DNA from: Gemmatimonadota bacterium
GTDB lineage: Bacteria; Gemmatimonadota; Gemmatimonadetes; Longimicrobiales; RSA9
Reading direction: 5' to 3'
Assembly: GCA_016207445.1 (NCBI GenBank)
Contig: JACQPS010000273.1
Location: 1 to 9,905, forward strand
DNA: 9,905 bases
The translations under genes were made by a program, and so were the position numbers. Position 1 is the stretch's first letter; each line of letters begins with the position of its first letter. The notes beneath the pieces are model-generated. The model made no database searches and was not told where the DNA came from. It saw only the letters and a program-made list of their open reading frames with translations. This document shows positions 6,576 through 9,905 of the stretch, piece by piece.

Positions 6576-7724
6576 ATGCGAGTAGCAGTCCCGCGCGAGA
6601 CCCGGTCCGGCGAGCAGCGGGTGGCGCTGGTGCCGGAGACGCTAGCGAAGCTGCGCGAGGCGGGGCTCGAGGTGCTGGTCGAGGCCGGCGCCGGCACGCG
6701 CGCGGGCTTTCCGGATGCGGCCTACCTGGAGGCGGGGGCCCAGCTGGTGGTGGAGGCCGGCGAGCTGTACGTGCAGGCGGACGTCGTACTGACGGTCCAG
6801 GCGCCGACATGGAGTGAAGCGGCGGGGGCCGAGGACGGGCTGCGAGAGGGGTCGACGCTGCTCGGGTTCCTCCAGCCGTTCACCTCGCCCGAGCTGCTGC
6901 TGCGGCTCGCGGAGCGGCGCGTGACGAGCTTCGCGATGGAGCTGATCCCTCGCACGACCCGCGCCCAGAAGATGGACGCGCTCTCCTCGCAAGCCACGGT
7001 GGCCGGCTACAAGGCGGCGCTGCTCGGGGCCAGCTCGCTCGGCAAGTTCTTCCCGATGCTGATGACGGCGGCGGGCACGGTCGCGCCGGCGCGCGTGCTG
7101 GTCCTGGGCGCCGGCGTCGCGGGGCTCCAGGCGATCGCCACGGCGCGCCGGCTGGGCGCGGTCGTGCAGGCGTTCGACATCCGGCCTGCCGCCAAACAGG
7201 AAGTGGAGAGCCTGGGCGCTACGTTCGTCGGCCTCACCCTCGAGGAGGCGGCGGACCAGAGCGGATACGCCAGGGAGGTGTCCGAGGACGTGAAGCGGCG
7301 CGAGCACGAGCTCCTGGCCCGGCTGGTCGCGGATGCCGATGTCGTCATCACGACCGCGCTCGTGCCCGGCAAGGCTGCGCCCGTGCTGATCACCGAGCCC
7401 ATGGTGCGCGCGATGCGCCTGGGCTCGGTGATCGTCGATCTGGCCGCCGAGGCCGGCGGCAACTGCGAGCTGACCGAGCCCGGGCGCGAGATCGAACGAT
7501 ACGGCGTGCTCATTCACGGCCTCGTGAACCCGGCCAGCTCGCTGCCGACCCACGCCAGTCAGATGTACTCACGCAACATCTCCGCCCTGCTGCTGCATCT
7601 GGTCCAGGGCGGTGAGCTGAAGCTCGACCCGGAGGACGAGATCACGCGCGGCTGTCTCGTCACGCATGGCGGCCAGGTGGTGCATCCGGCCGTGCGGGCG
7701 CTGGTCGCGGCGAGTAGTGAGTAG
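6576..7724 (+). CDS. pntAA: Proton-translocating NAD(P)+ transhydrogenase subunit alpha, NAD(H)-binding domain I
   Basis: The product is 382 residues, the usual size of the separate soluble domain I found in three-gene transhydrogenases. It binds NAD(H) at the cytoplasmic face and passes hydride to NADP+ on domain III of PntB. The N-terminal MRVAVPRETRSGEQRVALVP is typical of the transhydrogenase/alanine dehydrogenase fold. The RQD loop that contacts the nicotinamide is complete (Arg126, Gln131, Asp134, Ser137 in PRTTRAQKMDALSS). The Rossmann motif GAGVAG (178-183) is followed by Asp201 (AFDIRP), which selects NAD over NADP. The mobile-loop tyrosine is Tyr231 (GYAREV). These features separate it from alanine dehydrogenase, as do the neighbours. 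The ATG at 6576 lacks a clear Shine-Dalgarno sequence. The TAG stop lies inside a short GAGTAGT/GAGTAGC repeat, and pntAB starts 24 bases later. Confidence 0.97.
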   Translation: MRVAVPRETRSGEQRVALVPETLAKLREAGLEVLVEAGAGTRAGFPDAAYLEAGAQLVVEAGELYVQADVVLTVQAPTWSEAAGAEDGLREGSTLLGFLQPFTSPELLLRLAERRVTSFAMELIPRTTRAQKMDALSSQATVAGYKAALLGASSLGKFFPMLMTAAGTVAPARVLVLGAGVAGLQAIATARRLGAVVQAFDIRPAAKQEVESLGATFVGLTLEEAADQSGYAREVSEDVKRREHELLARLVADADVVITTALVPGKAAPVLITEPMVRAMRLGSVIVDLAAEAGGNCELTEPGREIERYGVLIHGLVNPASSLPTHASQMYSRNISALLLHLVQGGELKLDPEDEITRGCLVTHGGQVVHPAVRALVAASSE

Positions 7725-7738
7725 CGAGCACCAAACCC

Positions 7739-7743
7739 GGAGG
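7739..7743 (+). promoter_or_regulatory. Shine-Dalgarno site GGAGG that sets the TTG start of pntAB
   Basis: GGAGG is followed by five bases (CAATT) and the TTG at 7749. It makes the TTG start credible; the next in-frame ATG would remove the first membrane helix. Confidence 0.8.
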
Positions 7744-7748
7744 CAATT

Positions 7749-8048
7749 TTGCCGGAAGCGTTACTGGTATCGATCTACGTCTTCGTGCTCGCGCTGTTCG
7801 TCGGCGTCGAGGTGATCACGAAAGTGCCGCAAATTCTGCACACGCCGCTCATGTCGGGGTCCAACGCCATCTCGGGCATCACGATCGTGGGCGCGCTGCT
7901 GATCGCGGGCCGGGTCGAGTCGCCGCTCAGCGTGGTGCTGGGCGTGTTCGCGGTCGTGCAGGCGATGATCAACGTGGTTGGCGGCTTCCTGGTCACCGAC
8001 CGCATGCTGCAGATGTTCAAGAAGAAGCAGGACGGCGGGCCGGCATGA
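7749..8048 (+). CDS. pntAB: NAD(P)+ transhydrogenase subunit alpha, membrane part (domain II)
   Basis: The product is 99 residues with three membrane helices at about 5-24, 38-56 and 60-83 and a basic C-terminal FKKKQ, as in the small PntAB subunit of three-gene transhydrogenases. With the helices of PntB it forms the proton channel in the inner membrane. The motif KVPQILHTPLMSGSNAISGI (25-44) is the hallmark of this subunit. Translation starts at TTG, supported by GGAGG five bases upstream. The stop TGA overlaps the pntB ATG as ATGA, so the two membrane subunits are probably made in equal amounts by translational coupling. Confidence 0.96.
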   Translation: MPEALLVSIYVFVLALFVGVEVITKVPQILHTPLMSGSNAISGITIVGALLIAGRVESPLSVVLGVFAVVQAMINVVGGFLVTDRMLQMFKKKQDGGPA

Positions 8049-9415
8049 TCGTAGAACTGTCGTATCTGATCGCGGCGAGCCTGTTCATTTTGGGGCTCAG
8101 GCGGCTGAGCTCGCCGGCGACGGCGCGCTCCGGCAACCTGCTGGGTGCGGCCGGCATGCTGCTCGCCGTGCTCGCGACCCTCGTGCACCAGGACATCCTC
8201 AGCTACAGCTGGATCCTGGTCGGAATCTTCCTCGGCAGCGCGGCCGGTGCCGTGCTGGCACGGACCGTCAAGATGACGGCCATGCCGCAGATGGTCGGGA
8301 TCCTGAACGGCTTCGGCGGCGGCGCCTCCACGCTGGTGGCCGCATCCGAGTACCTGCGCACGCCCACGGGCCGGCCGGTCGACGTTTCGGTGAGCATCGC
8401 GCTCAGCGTGCTGATCGGCGCCGTGACGTTTTCGGGGAGCATGGTGGCCGCGGGGAAGCTCCAGGAGCTGATCACGGGGCGGGCGGTGACCTACCCGTTG
8501 CAGAAGACGGGGAACGCGCTGCTGTTCCTCGGCATCCTCGCGCTCGGCGGCTACCTGCTCGGGAGCTCGTTCCATCCCGGCTGGTTGATGCTCCTGACCG
8601 TGCTCTGCCTGCTGCTGGGCGTGCTGCTGGTGATCCCGATCGGCGGCGCCGACATGCCGGTCGTGATCTCGCTGCTCAACTCGTACTCGGGGCTGGCGGG
8701 CGCCACCACGGGGTTCGCGCTGCACAACAACGCGCTCATCATCAGCGGCGCACTGGTCGGGGCGTCGGGCATCATCCTGACGCGCATCATGTGCAAGGCG
8801 ATGAACCGGTCGCTGGCGAACGTCATTTTCGGCGCCTTCGGCGCGAGGCCGGTCGCGGTGGCGGGCGCGACCGCCGACGGCCGCGTGGCCCGGGACATCA
8901 CCGTCGAGGATGCGGCCGTGCTGCTGGGGTATGCGCGCTCGGTCATCGTGGTGCCGGGGTACGGCATGGCGGTCTCGCAGGCGCAGCACAACGTGCGCGA
9001 GCTGGCCGACCTGCTCGAGGCGCGCGGCGTGGACGTGAAGTACGCGATCCACCCCGTCGCCGGCCGCATGCCCGGCCACATGAACGTGCTGCTCGCGGAG
9101 GCGAATGTGCCGTACCCGAAGCTGTACGAGATGGAGCGGGTCAACCCGGAGTTCGAGCGGACCGACGTCGCCCTCGTGATCGGCGCGAACGATGTCGTGA
9201 ACCCGGCGGCGCGCAGCAACCCGGCGAGCCCGATCTACGGCATGCCCATCCTGGACGTGGACCGGGCCAGGAGCGTGGTCGTCATGAAGCGCAGCATGAA
9301 CCCGGGCTTCGCCGGCATCGACAACGAGCTGTTCTACCAGGACAACACGCGCATGCTGTTCGGTGATGCGCGCGACTCGCTCGGCAAACTAGCGGTAGCG
9401 TTGAAGGCGATGTAA
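8045..9415 (+). CDS. pntB: NAD(P)+ transhydrogenase subunit beta (domain II helices and NADP(H)-binding domain III)
   Basis: The product is 456 residues, full length for PntB. Residues 1 to about 265 hold eight to nine membrane helices; the rest is the NADP(H)-binding domain III. Domain III motifs are all present: GYGMAVSQAQ (305-314), HPVAGRMPGHMN (336-347), GANDVVNPAA (380-389) and Lys415-Arg416 (VVVMKRSMNP), which contact the NADP 2'-phosphate. In the membrane part GALVGASG (235-242) and the linker IMCKAMNRS (248-256) match the family. Two polar positions differ from E. coli PntB: the His91 site reads Asn88 (ILNGFGGG) and the Asp213 site reads Asn229 (HNNAL), as in the PntB clade with an NGxGGGA motif. 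It is the last gene of the pnt operon and ends 47 bases before a strong terminator. Confidence 0.97.
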   Translation: MIVELSYLIAASLFILGLRRLSSPATARSGNLLGAAGMLLAVLATLVHQDILSYSWILVGIFLGSAAGAVLARTVKMTAMPQMVGILNGFGGGASTLVAASEYLRTPTGRPVDVSVSIALSVLIGAVTFSGSMVAAGKLQELITGRAVTYPLQKTGNALLFLGILALGGYLLGSSFHPGWLMLLTVLCLLLGVLLVIPIGGADMPVVISLLNSYSGLAGATTGFALHNNALIISGALVGASGIILTRIMCKAMNRSLANVIFGAFGARPVAVAGATADGRVARDITVEDAAVLLGYARSVIVVPGYGMAVSQAQHNVRELADLLEARGVDVKYAIHPVAGRMPGHMNVLLAEANVPYPKLYEMERVNPEFERTDVALVIGANDVVNPAARSNPASPIYGMPILDVDRARSVVVMKRSMNPGFAGIDNELFYQDNTRMLFGDARDSLGKLAVALKAM

Positions 9416-9418
9416 CAG

Positions 9419-9542
9419 CAGGGGTCAGGGGTCGGGGATCAGGGGTCAGGGATCTGTTACAAAAGCGCCCGGGTAGTTGCCCGGGCGCTTTGACATCCAA
9501 CGCTGACCCCTGACCCCTGACCCCTAGCCCCTGACCCCTGAC
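9419..9542. repeat. GGGGTCA inverted-repeat element, copy 3, enclosing a terminator
   Basis: The left arm 9419-9454 has five G-runs. The right arm 9503-9542 has five C4 runs (9507-9510, 9514-9517, 9521-9524, 9528-9531, 9535-9538), each separated by three bases. The arms are broadly complementary and enclose a conventional terminator hairpin in the 48-base centre. The right arm supplies the stop codon of the converging channel gene (CTA at 9524-9526, minus strand). Confidence 0.85.
9462..9491. terminator. Strong bidirectional intrinsic terminator between pntB and the channel gene
   Basis: AAAGCGCCCGGG (9462-9473), the six-base loop TAGTTG and CCCGGGCGCTTT (9480-9491) form a perfect 12-bp stem. 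Its A/T ends give a short T run after the stem on each strand (TTT on plus, TTTT on minus). Position between convergent genes fits a shared terminator. Confidence 0.9.
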
Positions 9543-9905
9543 GTCGGCACCGGCACCGCATCGACTCCGGCCGCGCGCCGGACCGCCTCGATATCCTCCG
9601 GCGAGCCCATGAGAATGAGCACCGTGCCGGGCCGGAGCTCGAGGTCGTTGGGCGGGTTGTAGACCCAGCGCTGGCCATCGAGACGGCAGGCGAGCAGCAG
9701 TGCGTTGGAGACGGCGCGCAGGTCCACGCTGCCCAGGGCGCGCCCCGCCCATGGCGACTGGCTGGAGACTGCCACTTCATCGACCCGCAGGTTCTTCTCC
9801 CGATCGCGCAGCATCTGGTCCAGGAAGGTCACCACCGTCGGCCGAATGAGCTCCGACGCCATGCGCAACCCGCCGATGAAGTTCGGGGAGACGACGGCGT
9901 CGGCC
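9524..9905 (-). CDS. TrkA/RCK-domain potassium channel-like protein, C-terminal part (5' end outside window)
   Basis: The frame runs to the window edge, so only the last 127 residues are seen. They begin ADAVVSPNFIGGLRMASEL, the end of a TrkA_N/RCK nucleotide-binding domain as found in bacterial two-helix potassium channels (the VVSP-N...G-x-RMA-x-x-L-x-RP pattern), and continue into an RCK_C domain: VDEVAVSSQSPWAGRALGSVDLR, a NPPND motif, LRPGTVLILMGSPEDIEAVR. Such domains bind nucleotides or cations and gate a channel in the inner membrane. The visible part could also belong to a soluble Trk/Ktr regulatory subunit; the pore, if present, lies outside. The last residues (TSGVRG) and the stop are read from the right arm of the G-rich repeat, so the native C terminus has been altered by a few residues. 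Confidence 0.85.
   Translation of the reverse strand, partial: ADAVVSPNFIGGLRMASELIRPTVVTFLDQMLRDREKNLRVDEVAVSSQSPWAGRALGSVDLRAVSNALLLACRLDGQRWVYNPPNDLELRPGTVLILMGSPEDIEAVRRAAGVDAVPVPTSGVRG

Noticed and set aside
6548..6576. TTGACC and ATAAGA as a promoter for pntAA
   Set aside because: The -10 would overlap the start codon, leaving the transcription start inside the gene.

Overview
This is a GC-rich chromosomal window with tightly packed genes. There is no stretch over about 260 bases without a gene. The gene set suggests a Gram-negative, probably environmental bacterium: a DUF5916-type outer-membrane beta-barrel, a lipoprotein, a secreted cyclase and a three-gene transhydrogenase. The DUF5916 protein, the base composition and the G-rich GGGGTCA intergenic repeats remind me of Gemmatimonadota. 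That assignment is an impression, not a result.

Layout. 1-2049 (+) is the C-terminal part of a DUF5916 outer-membrane protein. It converges on a minus-strand block: a small four-helix membrane protein (2148-2612), an aldehyde dehydrogenase (2748-4187) and a lipoprotein (4184-4951). The last two overlap by ATGA and are probably co-translated. A 257-base divergent intergenic region (4952-5208) carries most of an array of eight 14-bp tandem repeats that runs over the lipoprotein start. On the plus strand follow a secreted cyclase-family metal hydrolase (5209-6105) overlapping a RidA-family gene (6102-6485), then the proton-translocating NAD(P) transhydrogenase operon: pntAA (6576-7724), pntAB (7749-8048) and pntB (8045-9415). 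A strong bidirectional terminator (9462-9491) separates pntB from the 3' end of a converging gene that looks like a TrkA/RCK-containing potassium channel protein (9524-9905, minus strand, cut by the window edge).

How the genes work together. The best-understood unit is pntAA-pntAB-pntB, which uses the proton gradient to drive hydride transfer from NADH to NADP+. The cyclase/RidA pair and the lipoprotein/aldehyde dehydrogenase pair are each translationally linked, but their substrates cannot be read from sequence.

The most unusual content is non-coding. Three copies of an inverted-repeat element built from 7-bp GGGGTCA-like units (2049-2142, 6009-6084, 9419-9542) all sit at gene 3' ends. They supply stop codons or a whole C-terminal tail to the adjacent genes. 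Their arms have regularly spaced G-runs able to form G-quadruplexes on both strands. Together with the 14-bp minisatellite over a start codon, these are what I would follow up.
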